Shown piece by piece: positions 56,680-64,000 of a stretch of DNA of 64,000 nucleotides. The position numbers and the translations under genes are program-made. Source of the stretch: Siphonodentalium dalli (taxonomy: Eukaryota; Mollusca; Scaphopoda; Gadilida; Siphonodentaliidae); the NCBI GenBank assembly GCA_032622095.1, contig CP136065.1, forward strand, positions 54,991,949 through 55,055,948. The letters run 5' to 3'. Below the pieces are notes generated by a model, which was not told the origin of the DNA, did not search any database, and was given only the letters and a program-made list of their open reading frames with translations. Each line of letters starts with the position of its first letter. The first letter of the stretch is position 1.

Positions 56680-59547
56680 TCAGAATACATAGCAGAATTT
56701 GTTTGGCTTGCCTCGCCACTGGTCATTTAAAATTGATTTAAAATCGTTCACCGAACCGGCCGACACCAAATGTTCAGGAAGACTGTTCCAATTGTTAGTA
56801 CTTCTGGCTGTAAAATTGTTCTTGCATAGAGTGGTGTTATATCCTTTCTTCCTAATCTTCTTACTGTGACCTCTTGTTTTGCTTCCTCCATTATTTGTAT
56901 GTAACTCCATCGTTTTCAGCTTGACTTCATCTTTCTTCTGCATTATCTTATACATCTGGATCATATCGGTCCTCTCTCTCCGATATTCTAAAGTTGGTAA
57001 TCCTAATTCTTTGATTCTTTCTTCATATTCCTTATTTTTTATCCCCTCCACTATTTTAGTTGATCTTCTCTGCACTCTTTCTATCATTGTTCTGTATTTT
57101 TTATAGTGAGGTGACCATATAGATGTCCCGTATTCCAGCTTGGGTCTGATAAATGCCTTGTATAGTGTGGTAAACATCTGTTTATCCATATATCTGAATG
57201 TTCTCTTTAGAATTCCGAGTTTCTGGTTGGCCTTATTCACTGTTGTTGCAATATGTTTGTCAAATTTCATTCTGTTGTCAAATGTCACTCCTAAATCTTT
57301 TTCTTCCATTGTTTCTTCTATGATGTTGTGTTTATCTCCCTCTGATACTGTGTAGGTTTTTGCTGTATTTGTGCTTTGTTTCCCCAGGTGCATCACTTTA
57401 CATTTTGAAGAGTTGAATCTTAATAACCACTTATCCGACCACTTTGACAGCCTATTTAGATCTTCTTGTAGTAATTTCTCGTCCTCTGTTGTCTTCATGT
57501 TTCTATATACCTTTGTGTCATCTGCAAATATCTTGATTGAACTTGTTATCCCTTCAGTAATATCATTTATGAATATCAGGAACAATATCGGCCCGAGTAT
57601 AGATCCCTGTGGTATGCCACTTGTAACATTTCTGTGTCCAGATGTTTCGCCTCCTACTCTGACTGACTGTGTCCTTCCTGTTAAAAATGCCTGGATCCAT
57701 TTATGTATTTCCCCTCTGATTCCATAGCTATCTAGTTTGTTCATCAATCTTTTATGTGGTACTGTGTCAAACGCTTTTCTGAAGTCCAAGTAAATTGAGT
57801 CTATGTTGTTTCCTTCATCTAACGCCTGGTACCAATCATCTTGGACTTCTAAAAGTTGTGTGACACATGAATGCTTCGATCGGAATCCATGTTGTTCTTC
57901 TGTAAAGAGGTTGTTGGTCTCCATATGATTGGCTATTTCATCTCTTATAATGGTTTCCAATACTTTGCATACCACACTTGTCAGACTCACAGGACGATAG
58001 TTACCCGGAAGACTCTTTTTACCCTTCTTGAATATTGGTACAACCTCGGCTTTCTTCCATGCTTTTGGTATCTGCCCTTCCCTGATGGTATTATTAAATA
58101 TGTGTGTCAATGGTTCTTTAATGAAGCTAGCTGCCTGCTTTAACAGTGAAGGGTGTAATCCATCCGCCCCCGGAGATTTCGTTGAGTCCAGCTTGAGCAA
58201 TTTTTCCTCTACCTTCTCTTGGGTCACAACTAAGCTTGATAGCTCCTTGCTGAATTCTCGGATTTCCAAACACGGTGCTGGTTCACTTCCCTCTTCTGTG
58301 AAAACACTGCAGAAATATGCGTTCAGGGTCTCTGCTTTACCAATATTGTCGCTTATTATTCTCCCTTTCCCATCGTCTAAGTCGGCTATTCCTTCCTTTA
58401 CTATTGTCTTCTGTTTGACATAATTCCAAAATGATTTTTGGTCCTTTTTAAAATTCTCCGCTAATTTCTTCTCATAGTTTCGATTAGCATCTCTGCAGAC
58501 AGCTGACGCTTTGTTCCGTGCTCTTGCATATCTTTCATAGTTGTTATTCGATTTATTGTATATGTATTTCTTCCATTGTTTTTGTTTTTCTTGTACTGCA
58601 TTTAGAGCTGCATTCGTCATCCAAAGCTTCTTTTTTTTCCACCGTCTACTTCCTCCAGTTGGTGTGATTTTATCTCTTACTTCTAAGATCTTCTGGGTTG
58701 TAAATGTCCAAGCTGCATCGATATCCATATCTTCCATTTCTTTCCAGTTAATAGCCCGCATTTCATCTCCGAGATCACTGAATTCTATCTTGTTGTATTT
58801 GTATTTTATTTTGTTATCCACTTCTTTCTCGGAGTAGCAGTTGAATTTGAACATTATAACCTTATGATCGCTCTTGCCTATTGGTGGTAAGTATTCCAGC
58901 TCATTTATCATTCCCTCTTCATTAGTTAGAACCAGGTCCAGTAAACTGTCCTCTTGGTTTATCCTGTGCCTTGTAGGTTGCTTCACATGTTGGTGCATTC
59001 CTGTGTCGTTGATAGCTTCTATGAAGTTATATGTAGGTGTTTCTGTTCCCAATTCAGTTGTCTTATTTTCCCAGTCTATGTGTTTGTAGTTGAAGTCCCC
59101 CAGAATTAGTTTATGAGTTTCTTTTCTTTCAACCATTTGGTTCAGCATGATATTGAGGTTTTTGCTATTCTCGTCCGTACTTGATGGACTTCTATATATG
59201 GCTCCGATCAGTAATTTGTCATTTCCTCTAAGTTTCAATTGGCACCACTTTGATTCTTCAAAATCCGATTCTGATTCTATAGCTGTTGACTTCATATCTT
59301 CCCTTATGTATACTGCAACCCCTCTTCCTTTTTCTATAGGAGAATGATATAAGCTGTATCCTTGTATTGTCATTTCTTGTATCTGAATATTCTTCACGTT
59401 TTTAGCCTTGGTTTCTGTCAGTACTATGATTTCCGGTGATCTTAGCTGTACCAATGTATCTAATTCTTCTTTCTTATTGGAGAGTGTGTCCACATTGGTG
59501 TATAAAAGGGTTAGTCCATTTTTAAAACTTTGTGGGTTAAAAGACAC
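56680..59547 (-). CDS. LINE ORF2: apurinic-type endonuclease plus reverse transcriptase
   Basis: 955 residues. The N-terminus is an exonuclease/endonuclease/phosphatase fold: LLYTNVDTLSNKKEEL, IIVLTETK (catalytic Glu), LILGDFNYKHIDW (GDFN), and IGKSDHKVIMF (SDH). The reverse transcriptase follows at about 440-760: VVPIFKKGKKSLPGNYRP, LDFRKAFDTVPH (motif A), SGIPQGSILGPILF (motif B), IFADDTKVY (motif C, the FADD box) and KDLGVTFDNRM. The C-terminal part (RPKLEYGTSIWSPHY, VQRRSTKIVEG, LPTLEYRRERTDMIQM) is typical of the CR1/L2 group, without the zinc knuckle of the 21-kb LINE. It would nick target DNA and prime reverse transcription there. All catalytic motifs are intact. Confidence 0.92.
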   Translation of the reverse strand: MSFNPQSFKNGLTLLYTNVDTLSNKKEELDTLVQLRSPEIIVLTETKAKNVKNIQIQEMTIQGYSLYHSPIEKGRGVAVYIREDMKSTAIESESDFEESKWCQLKLRGNDKLLIGAIYRSPSSTDENSKNLNIMLNQMVERKETHKLILGDFNYKHIDWENKTTELGTETPTYNFIEAINDTGMHQHVKQPTRHRINQEDSLLDLVLTNEEGMINELEYLPPIGKSDHKVIMFKFNCYSEKEVDNKIKYKYNKIEFSDLGDEMRAINWKEMEDMDIDAAWTFTTQKILEVRDKITPTGGSRRWKKKKLWMTNAALNAVQEKQKQWKKYIYNKSNNNYERYARARNKASAVCRDANRNYEKKLAENFKKDQKSFWNYVKQKTIVKEGIADLDDGKGRIISDNIGKAETLNAYFCSVFTEEGSEPAPCLEIREFSKELSSLVVTQEKVEEKLLKLDSTKSPGADGLHPSLLKQAASFIKEPLTHIFNNTIREGQIPKAWKKAEVVPIFKKGKKSLPGNYRPVSLTSVVCKVLETIIRDEIANHMETNNLFTEEQHGFRSKHSCVTQLLEVQDDWYQALDEGNNIDSIYLDFRKAFDTVPHKRLMNKLDSYGIRGEIHKWIQAFLTGRTQSVRVGGETSGHRNVTSGIPQGSILGPILFLIFINDITEGITSSIKIFADDTKVYRNMKTTEDEKLLQEDLNRLSKWSDKWLLRFNSSKCKVMHLGKQSTNTAKTYTVSEGDKHNIIEETMEEKDLGVTFDNRMKFDKHIATTVNKANQKLGILKRTFRYMDKQMFTTLYKAFIRPKLEYGTSIWSPHYKKYRTMIERVQRRSTKIVEGIKNKEYEERIKELGLPTLEYRRERTDMIQMYKIMQKKDEVKLKTMELHTNNGGSKTRGHSKKIRKKGYNTTLCKNNFTARSTNNWNSLPEHLVSAGSVNDFKSILNDQWRGKPNKFCYVF

Positions 59548-59566
59548 CTTTGGTGCATTAAAAACA

Positions 59567-59824
59567 TCAAGAGGAGGGGGTCTTCGTCTTTGGGCCTTCC
59601 TCGGTCTTTTTGTCGAAAGGAACTATTTTTCCACTTCTTATTATATATTTTTCTCCATCTGTGTTCATTTCCTTCAGTTCCTCTCTTAACTGTTTTCTTT
59701 CTGATCTCTGCTCCTCCGTCTGATCTCTCTGGATGCTGATTTCTTTTAGCCCTTGGTCTTCCGTCTTCTGGAGTTTATATGCATTTTGGAGTATCTTTTT
59801 TATATGGGATTTATCATGTGACAT
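59567..59824 (-). CDS. LINE ORF1, short charged protein
   Basis: About 85 residues, MSHDKSHIKKILQNAYKL, then QRDQTEEQRSERKQLREE, ending EGPKTKTPSS. Strongly charged and predicted coiled-coil-like in the middle, consistent with an RNA-binding or multimerising ORF1, but far shorter than typical CR1 ORF1 proteins. It may be 5'-truncated by the (TA)n-bounded insertion end. It stops 19 bp before the ORF2 ATG. Confidence 0.55.
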   Translation of the reverse strand: MSHDKSHIKKILQNAYKLQKTEDQGLKEISIQRDQTEEQRSERKQLREELKEMNTDGEKYIIRSGKIVPFDKKTEEGPKTKTPSS

Positions 59825-59839
59825 TTTTGTTTACATGTG

Positions 59840-59842
<3 letters not shown>

Positions 59843-59870
<28 letters not shown>
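59843..59870. repeat. (TA)n microsatellite
   Basis: About 28 bp of TA between the LINE 5' end and the PLE 3' end. Possibly created by, or the target of, one of the two insertions. Confidence 0.95.
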
Positions 59871-59872
<2 letters not shown>

Positions 59873-59928
59873 AAGTTCTTATCAATATATGATAACACCA
59901 ATTAAAGACCCATCAAATCTTTAATGTC

Positions 59929-59964
59929 GTACTAGCTTTCGGCTATACAGCCTTCGTCGGGTAC
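59929..59964 (-). ncRNA. Hammerhead-ribozyme-like motif of the PLE
   Basis: On the - strand: GUAC, CCGACGA (core, canonical CUGANGA with U4 changed to C), stem II AGGC-UGUAUA-GCC, GAAA, the short AGCU, a CUA cleavage triplet, GUAC. The outer GUAC segments pair as stem I, and AGCU would be a two-base-pair stem III. PLEs are known to carry minimal hammerheads with very short stem III in their terminal repeats. The U4 change could weaken or abolish cleavage. Confidence 0.5.
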
Positions 59965-60247
59965 ATGAATGAACAATCATTTGAAAATACACATTGATAT
60001 ACAGACAAACTTGTTTACCGCGTAACTATGACGTTAACGAACGTTACCTGACAAAATTTGGCGCCAAATGAAAAATGGCGGGAAAGCTTACAGGTGAAAG
60101 ACGCGCCAAACATAGAAGCTACATGTGTAGCGTTGTGAAGAAAAGTCAATGCTTGAGTATATGGGAACTCATCTAGCTTAGAAGCAGTCCATACAATGTA
60201 TAAGCATATTTTAGATAATTAGAGTTGGACCAAGGAGAAATTGTAAA

Positions 60248-61826
60248 TTATGACCAACTCGCCATGAAACCACGGTCCTTATTAATGCCACGATAAAAAC
60301 TTCCAAACAGTTCTATATGTTGTAATTCGGCCACACGTCTCTCTTTCATGTCCGAAAGTCCACCTCTTAATACTTTGATGCGGATGTCATCGGGTGTGTG
60401 TTGTGGTTGACAGAAATGTTCTCCTATGGGTAGGTTCAAGTCCCTGTTGTTGATGTTCTGCCTATGCCCCGTCACTCGTTTGCAGAGAAGTTGGCCTGTT
60501 TCACCAATGTAATGCATTTCTGGACAATTTGCGCACGTAATGATATACACAACACCACTTGAGACACACGAGAACTGGCCCACATCCTGGAAAACGCGCC
60601 CATTGCGCATAAGAACATCGGCCTTGTTAATTAACACACACATACCACATCTCGGCCTGTTACATGGAAATGTACCATTGGGTGACTGTCCACCAGAAGA
60701 TGGTAGCTTACTTGTTACTAATTTCCGCTTCAAGTTGGGTGGTTGCCTCATGGCGACAACCGGTCTTTCGTTAAACACGTTCCTGAGATGAAGGTCGCTC
60801 GTAATAATGCCATTCAGAGATGTAGTTATTGTGCGTAATTTTTCTAGCTGTGGGTGGTAGTTTACCACGAGGGGAACTCGATCTGATGATGTTTTGTCCC
60901 GATATTGAAGGAGCATCTCCCTGTCCAAACATTTCGCTTTTCCCAATTGTTTATTAATCGAACGTCTGTCGTATCCCAAATTCGAGAATTGTGAGCGTAG
61001 TTCACTGAACTGTTCGTCTCTTACTTTTTCCTGAGAATTGATGCGCTGGTAACGAATGCCTTGACTGTAGATAATGGCTTGTTTCGTGTGGTCGGGATGA
61101 AAACTAATGGGGTTTAGATATGAAAATCTGTCCGTAGGTTTTCTGAATACCTTTGTGAATAACTGATCGGCATTGTTTTCGACTGTAACATCGAGAAAGC
61201 TGATATCGGTGTGAGAAAATTCCATTTTGAACTGGATTGAAGGATTGCACTGATTGAATGCTCGATGAAATATTTCCAATTCAGCGACTCCGTGTTCCCA
61301 TATCATGAATATGTCGTCGATAAACCTGAGATAAATTCGCGGTTTGAGAGTCTGTGTAGCTAAGAACTTTTCCTCCAACTCTGTCATGAATATATTGGCA
61401 TATTGAGGCGCCATGGGTGTCCCCATTGCAGTACCTTTAATTTGTCTGTAAAACTTATTCTCGAACACGAAATAGTTATGTTTAAGAATATATTCAATTA
61501 ACTTCATAACCGAATCTTTAGTTACTCCGTCTGATTCAGTATCATCGTCGTGAAATCTCTGTCGAACTGCCGCTATGCCATCTGTGTGTTCAATTTGAGA
61601 ATATAGGGACACCACATCCATGGTGACTAACAGGGTATCCGAACTTGTTGTTCCAACGGCCTTTAATTTCCTGATAAAATCGGTAGTATCCTGTATGAAG
61701 CTATCTGACGCGCGAACTGTCGGTTTGAGTGTAGCATCGACATAACTCGAAATTTTCTCGGTTATGGTTCCAATTCCCGAAACGATGGGTCTTCCGGGGT
61801 TCCCTTCCTTGTGAATATATGTGTGT
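60248..61826 (-). CDS. PLE reverse transcriptase with GIY-YIG endonuclease (5'-truncated)
   Basis: Conserved steps in order: HKEGNPGRPIVSGIG (PLE RT start), VTMDVVSLYSQIEHTD (motif A), QIKGTAMGTPMAPQYANI (motif B), LRFIDDIFMIWEHG (motif C, the DD catalytic pair), then HLRNVFNERPVVAMRQPP, PCNRPRCGMCVLI (the Cys-rich linker), and VYIITCANCPEMHYIGET, GQLLCKRVTGHRQNINN (GIY-YIG nuclease with its Arg and His). It ends RGINKDRGFMASWS, stop. There is no internal stop. The open frame extends another 50 residues upstream only because the (CA)n tract is open; that part is not PLE. Confidence 0.9.
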
Positions 61827-61902
61827 GTGTGAGGGTGTGTGTGTGTGGGTGTGTGTGTGTGTGTGTGGGGGTGGGTGTGTGTGTGTGTGTGTGTGTGTGT
61901 GC
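61824..61902. repeat. (GT)n microsatellite
   Basis: About 80 bp of GT with ggg interruptions at the truncated 5' border of the PLE. Confidence 0.95.
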
Positions 61903-62049
61903 TGCTGAATCTACCATCTGTCTGCGAGAAAATAAATAAAACATTTTTCATTGCATATATTAGTTTTTTGCTTGTCATTGGCAGAACTAATTTTTTGTTT
62001 GTTGAGGAAAATCACCATAACACAACAAAACAAGATATAATTTTCGACT

Positions 62050-62360
62050 GGTACTTCTCTTATATATGCAGACCAATTTTCTGAAATTGTGAATATGTCA
62101 AAAAAATAATTTTACATCACATTGTTGGTATTTAAATGTTGGGTGGATTTTAAAAAATCTGGAATAAGTCATGTGACCCAAATTTTACCCACGTGCATAT
62201 AACGGAATGACTTGTAGTTTAAACATATATTAATCTTCTGGTGACATATATTCTGGTTCCATCACGGTTTCCAAGTGTGTAGTCGTGTATATTGTTATAC
62301 TATTTTTATTAAAGACTCAACACATTACAAAATTAAAAGGGTATAATTTTATATGGGTAG
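62050..62360. repeat. Left arm of a large inverted duplication (carries a damaged piece of the lectin exon)
   Basis: It mirrors 62810-63155: ttccatcacggtttccaagt, tgtagtcgtgtatattgtt, attaaagactcaacac, tatgggtagctgctgct. This arm thus includes an inverted copy of the intron 5' of exon X, its acceptor and the first ~60 bp of the exon, with insertions that break the frame. The arms are about 450 bp apart. Confidence 0.75.
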
Positions 62361-62642
62361 CTGCTGCTACACAACATTTAAATACAAACAATGTGATGTA
62401 AAATTAATTTTCTGACAAAATGTTAGAAATGTTCACCATTTCAGAAAATTGGTCTGCATAAATAAAAGAGCAGTACAAGTACTTTACGTGTATCAATCTT
62501 GTTATATTATGGTGATCTTCCTCCAAAAAGAATAACAATATATATGTTCAACATATCGTGTCTCTGGATGAGTATGTCAATTGCTTACCATTTCCATCCA
62601 TTCATAAATATTATATTTGAGTGTAACGGCGTTTCAACTGAC
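62361..62642. other. Spacer of the inverted duplication
   Basis: It includes the block ttttctgacaaaatgttag, caccatttcagaaaattggt, which recurs inverted or direct at 62070 and 63075. No gene. Confidence 0.5.
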
Positions 62643-62863
62643 CTGCACGTTCGCACATAGCCCGTGTGTAGTTGTCCCGATTCGTACAATGCGTGTCGTA
62701 CCAAGTCCATGTTGAGCCGACCACGAGCACACAGTCTCCATCCATATTTGGTTGGCCGGCTTGCCAGTTGTATGTTTCGACCACGTTGTCATGGTTAAGC
62801 CATGTTGAACCGTTGAAAGCAGCAGCTACCCATATACTTTCGTCATTTTGTATTGTGTTGAGT
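62643..62863 (-). CDS. Gene 2, exon X: C-terminal half of a C-type lectin domain
   Basis: On the - strand the acceptor actatttcattaaag and donor GCAG|gtcagt bound 221 nt, phase 2 in and phase 1 out. The reading is LNTIQNDESIWVAAAFNG, STWLNHDNVVETYNWQAG, QPNMDGDCVLVVGSTWTW, YDTHCTNRDNYTRAMCER. The order W-G-Q-P-N, G-D-C-V, W-x-W-Y-D, C, MCE matches the long-loop half of a C-type lectin fold with three conserved Cys. The sugar-binding motif is QPN and the usual WND is WYD, so calcium and sugar binding may be altered. The exon is open only from just after the acceptor, which fixes its start. The N-terminal half and signal peptide must lie upstream on the - strand. Confidence 0.85.
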
Positions 62864-63155
62864 CTTTAATGAAATAGTATAACAATATACACGACTACAC
62901 ACTTGGAAACCGTGATGGAACCAGAATATATGTCACCATAAGATTCATATATGTTAAAACTGCAAGTCATTCCGTTATACATGTATGCACGTGGGTAAAA
63001 TTTTGATCATATGACTTATTCCAGTTTTTAAAAATCCACCCAAGATTTAAATGCAAACAATGTGAATTAAAATTAATTTTCTGACAATATATTATACATA
63101 TTCACCATTTCTGAAATTTGGTCTGCATAATACTTAACGTGTACCAGTCGAAAAC
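62810..63155. repeat. Right arm of the inverted duplication
   Basis: Mirror of 62050-62360. It contains the acceptor side of exon X and the intron upstream of it, and matches over about 300 bp with many small differences, so the duplication is older than the 1,618-bp one. Confidence 0.75.
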
Positions 63156-63391
63156 ATATTTGGCCCTATATGGGTTGCAAACATGCATCATTACCCACAG
63201 TTGGTACTCTATATTCGGGATTGGACAGGGTTAAATTTGAAATTGGGTGATGAATGCCCCCAAATGAACCAAAATCCCTTGATATATGGGTGCATGAACA
63301 CCGGCTTACACAATTATATTCTCTGGTTCTTCAGGTACACTTGATTATTTGGGTTTACCACGTTTTATCTGAATACATTTTTCGTTTTATT

Positions 63392-63640
63392 TACGCCACT
63401 GGTGTAATATGTTCTCGAAAATATAATAACACCTGGTCCAATGGGCGATTGGATTATGGGTAATTAGGTAGTACCGTACCTGACTCAATCGTACCGATAG
63501 AGTCACGTACAGGCTGAAATTGTAAACTTAACGCCACCGGTGTAATATGTTCTTGTCCAATGGGGGATTGGATTATGGGTAATTAGGTAGTCTCGTACCT
63601 GACTCAATCGTACCGATAGAGTCACGTACATTACTTTTCT
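63392..63640 (+). repeat. Tandem duplication of about 120 bp
   Basis: cgccactggtgtaatatgtt ... ggtaattaggtagt ... gtacctgactcaatcg ... gagtcacgtaca occurs at 63392-63513 and 63532-63630. The first copy has an extra aaaatataataacacct. The second copy overlaps the 3' end of the putative tail exon below. Confidence 0.8.
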
Positions 63641-63803
63641 TTGAAATTTCAACACGCGCCTCAGTCATTACATACCCCACAGCAGAGTCATGTGTTGGGT
63701 TCTCTTCGCTTTCACATTTGGAATCGCCGTCATTACTTTCCTTTGCAATTTCACCACGCGCTTCAGCCAATGCATATCCCAAGAGATTATGTCCTCTTTT
63801 TTG
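63573..63803 (-). CDS. Putative last exon (cytoplasmic tail) of another - strand gene
   Basis: On the - strand a possible acceptor (ctagtacccag, 63804) leads into QQKRGHNLLGYALAEARG, EIAKESNDGDSKCESEEN, PTHDSAVGYVMTEARVEI, SKKSNVRDS, ending GTRLPNYP, stop. The motif GYxxxEARxEIxKxSN occurs twice 37 residues apart, so the sequence is an internal protein repeat. It is hydrophilic, acidic and would suit an intracellular tail. The downstream end coincides with a tandem DNA duplication. I do not know the family. It may belong to a tandem neighbour of gene 2 lying beyond the window. Confidence 0.35.
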   Translation of the reverse strand, partial: QKRGHNLLGYALAEARGEIAKESNDGDSKCESEENPTHDSAVGYVMTEARVEISKKSNVRDSIGTIESGTRLPNYP

Positions 63804-64000
63804 TTGGTCTGGGTACTAGGCTAGTAATTAGGTCGAAGTAAAAGTAAAAATGGGTTGCTTCAAAAGCTGTAGTCTTACCCCGCTGATTAAAATAGTCCGA
63901 CAGATTAGCACATGTGCTGATATTGATATTACCACACCCTTTGGAAAGCATGTGTGGTAATCAAAGATGGATTTCGACAAAATTTGATACTTAGGGCTAC
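63804..64000. other. End of window, no feature seen
   Basis: The last 20 bp (cgacaaaatttgatacttag) resemble the start of a Helitron-like repeat block. Nothing else is recognisable. Confidence 0.3.

Larger units (their letters stand above)
56650..59850 (-). mobile_element. CR1/L2-type LINE with intact ORF2
   Basis: The element runs 59850 to about 56650 on the - strand: a short ORF1 (59824-59567), 19 bp, then a 955-residue ORF2 (59547-56680) and a short 3' end with tgaatgtaaatga. No stop or frameshift interrupts ORF2, so the insertion is young. It lies in the gene 2 intron in the sense orientation of gene 2. A (TA)n run separates it from the PLE. Confidence 0.8.
59873..61826 (-). mobile_element. 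Penelope-like element, 5'-truncated
   Basis: The - strand holds one long frame (RT plus GIY-YIG) and a 3' non-coding part of about 375 bp ending at the (TA)n run. The 5' end is cut inside the RT, where the conserved HKEGNPGRPIVSG begins directly after a (CA)n tract. Truncation at a microsatellite is common for retroelements. It lies in the gene 2 intron next to the lectin exon. Confidence 0.85.

Noticed and set aside
61827-61978. N-terminal extension of the PLE protein (MTSKKLIYAMKN... His/Thr repeat)
   Set aside because: It is a translation of the (CA)n tract and flank; PLE homology starts only at HKEGNPGRP.

Overview
The window is animal (metazoan) nuclear DNA: AT-rich, with spliced genes in long introns and dense transposon debris. 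Several dispersed motifs (the 'acggccctttgttggaattt' unit, the 'actgagccaccgagg' SINE-like tail, the 'ggacggacg' repeat, and Helitron-like repeats full of TCAAGGTCA) are ones I associate from memory with molluscs. A lophotrochozoan, probably a mollusc, is the best guess; this is inference without any database search. I see no rRNA, tRNA, CRISPR or bacterial-type operon.

Two host genes can be assembled from splice sites and intron phase. Gene 1 (+ strand) has nine coding exons: 6171-6348, 9494-9594, 15680-15844, 19609-19724, 25229-25349, 40137-40187, 41798-41866, 46310-46474 and 49024-49088. Every junction agrees in phase. The product is about 343 residues plus a missing 5' signal-peptide exon: a cysteine-containing ectodomain, a Thr/Ser/Ala-rich stalk, one transmembrane helix and a short cytoplasmic tail. 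I do not recognise the ectodomain with confidence. The stalk exon sits in a 1.4-kb tandem duplication, so the gene carries two in-frame stalk exons of different length. Gene 2 (- strand) converges on gene 1. Its exons are 62863-62643 (C-terminal half of a C-type lectin domain), 54685-54584 (poly-Thr stalk) and 53329-53040 (juxtamembrane region, TM helix, tail). All three meet in phase 1; the 5' exons lie outside or were not found. A possible last exon of a third - strand gene is at 63803-63573.

The introns and intergenic DNA are a layered transposon landscape. From left to right: a 16-bp-minisatellite element (1-373), a LINE 3' end (1080-1515), a TA-flanked foldback MITE (3549-3761), a 9-bp-TSD element (7083-8435), TTAA MITEs (14, 19.9-25.2 and 31.9 kb), CACGG-ended MITEs (14.9 and 17.8 kb), a LINE split by two TTAA MITEs and partly copied in a 1,618-bp tandem duplication (20.0-24.7 kb), and a second complete minisatellite element (25458-26374). 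Then comes a decayed PIF/Harbinger element of 10.9 kb (26956-37820) with its own transposase and MADF/Myb-like gene and many nested insertions, a tandem Helitron-like array (42393-44495), two reverse Helitron-like units (46796-48167), and a 30-bp minisatellite (51100-51945). Last come an hAT-type MITE (54834-55933), a CR1/L2-type LINE with an intact ORF2 (56650-59850) and a 5'-truncated Penelope-like element with RT plus GIY-YIG and a hammerhead-like terminal motif (59873-61826).

The most notable findings are the two convergent membrane-protein genes, the in-frame stalk exon duplication, the MITE-mediated unequal crossover visible at base level, and the almost hidden 10.9-kb Harbinger frame. 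I found no clear new multi-gene system.
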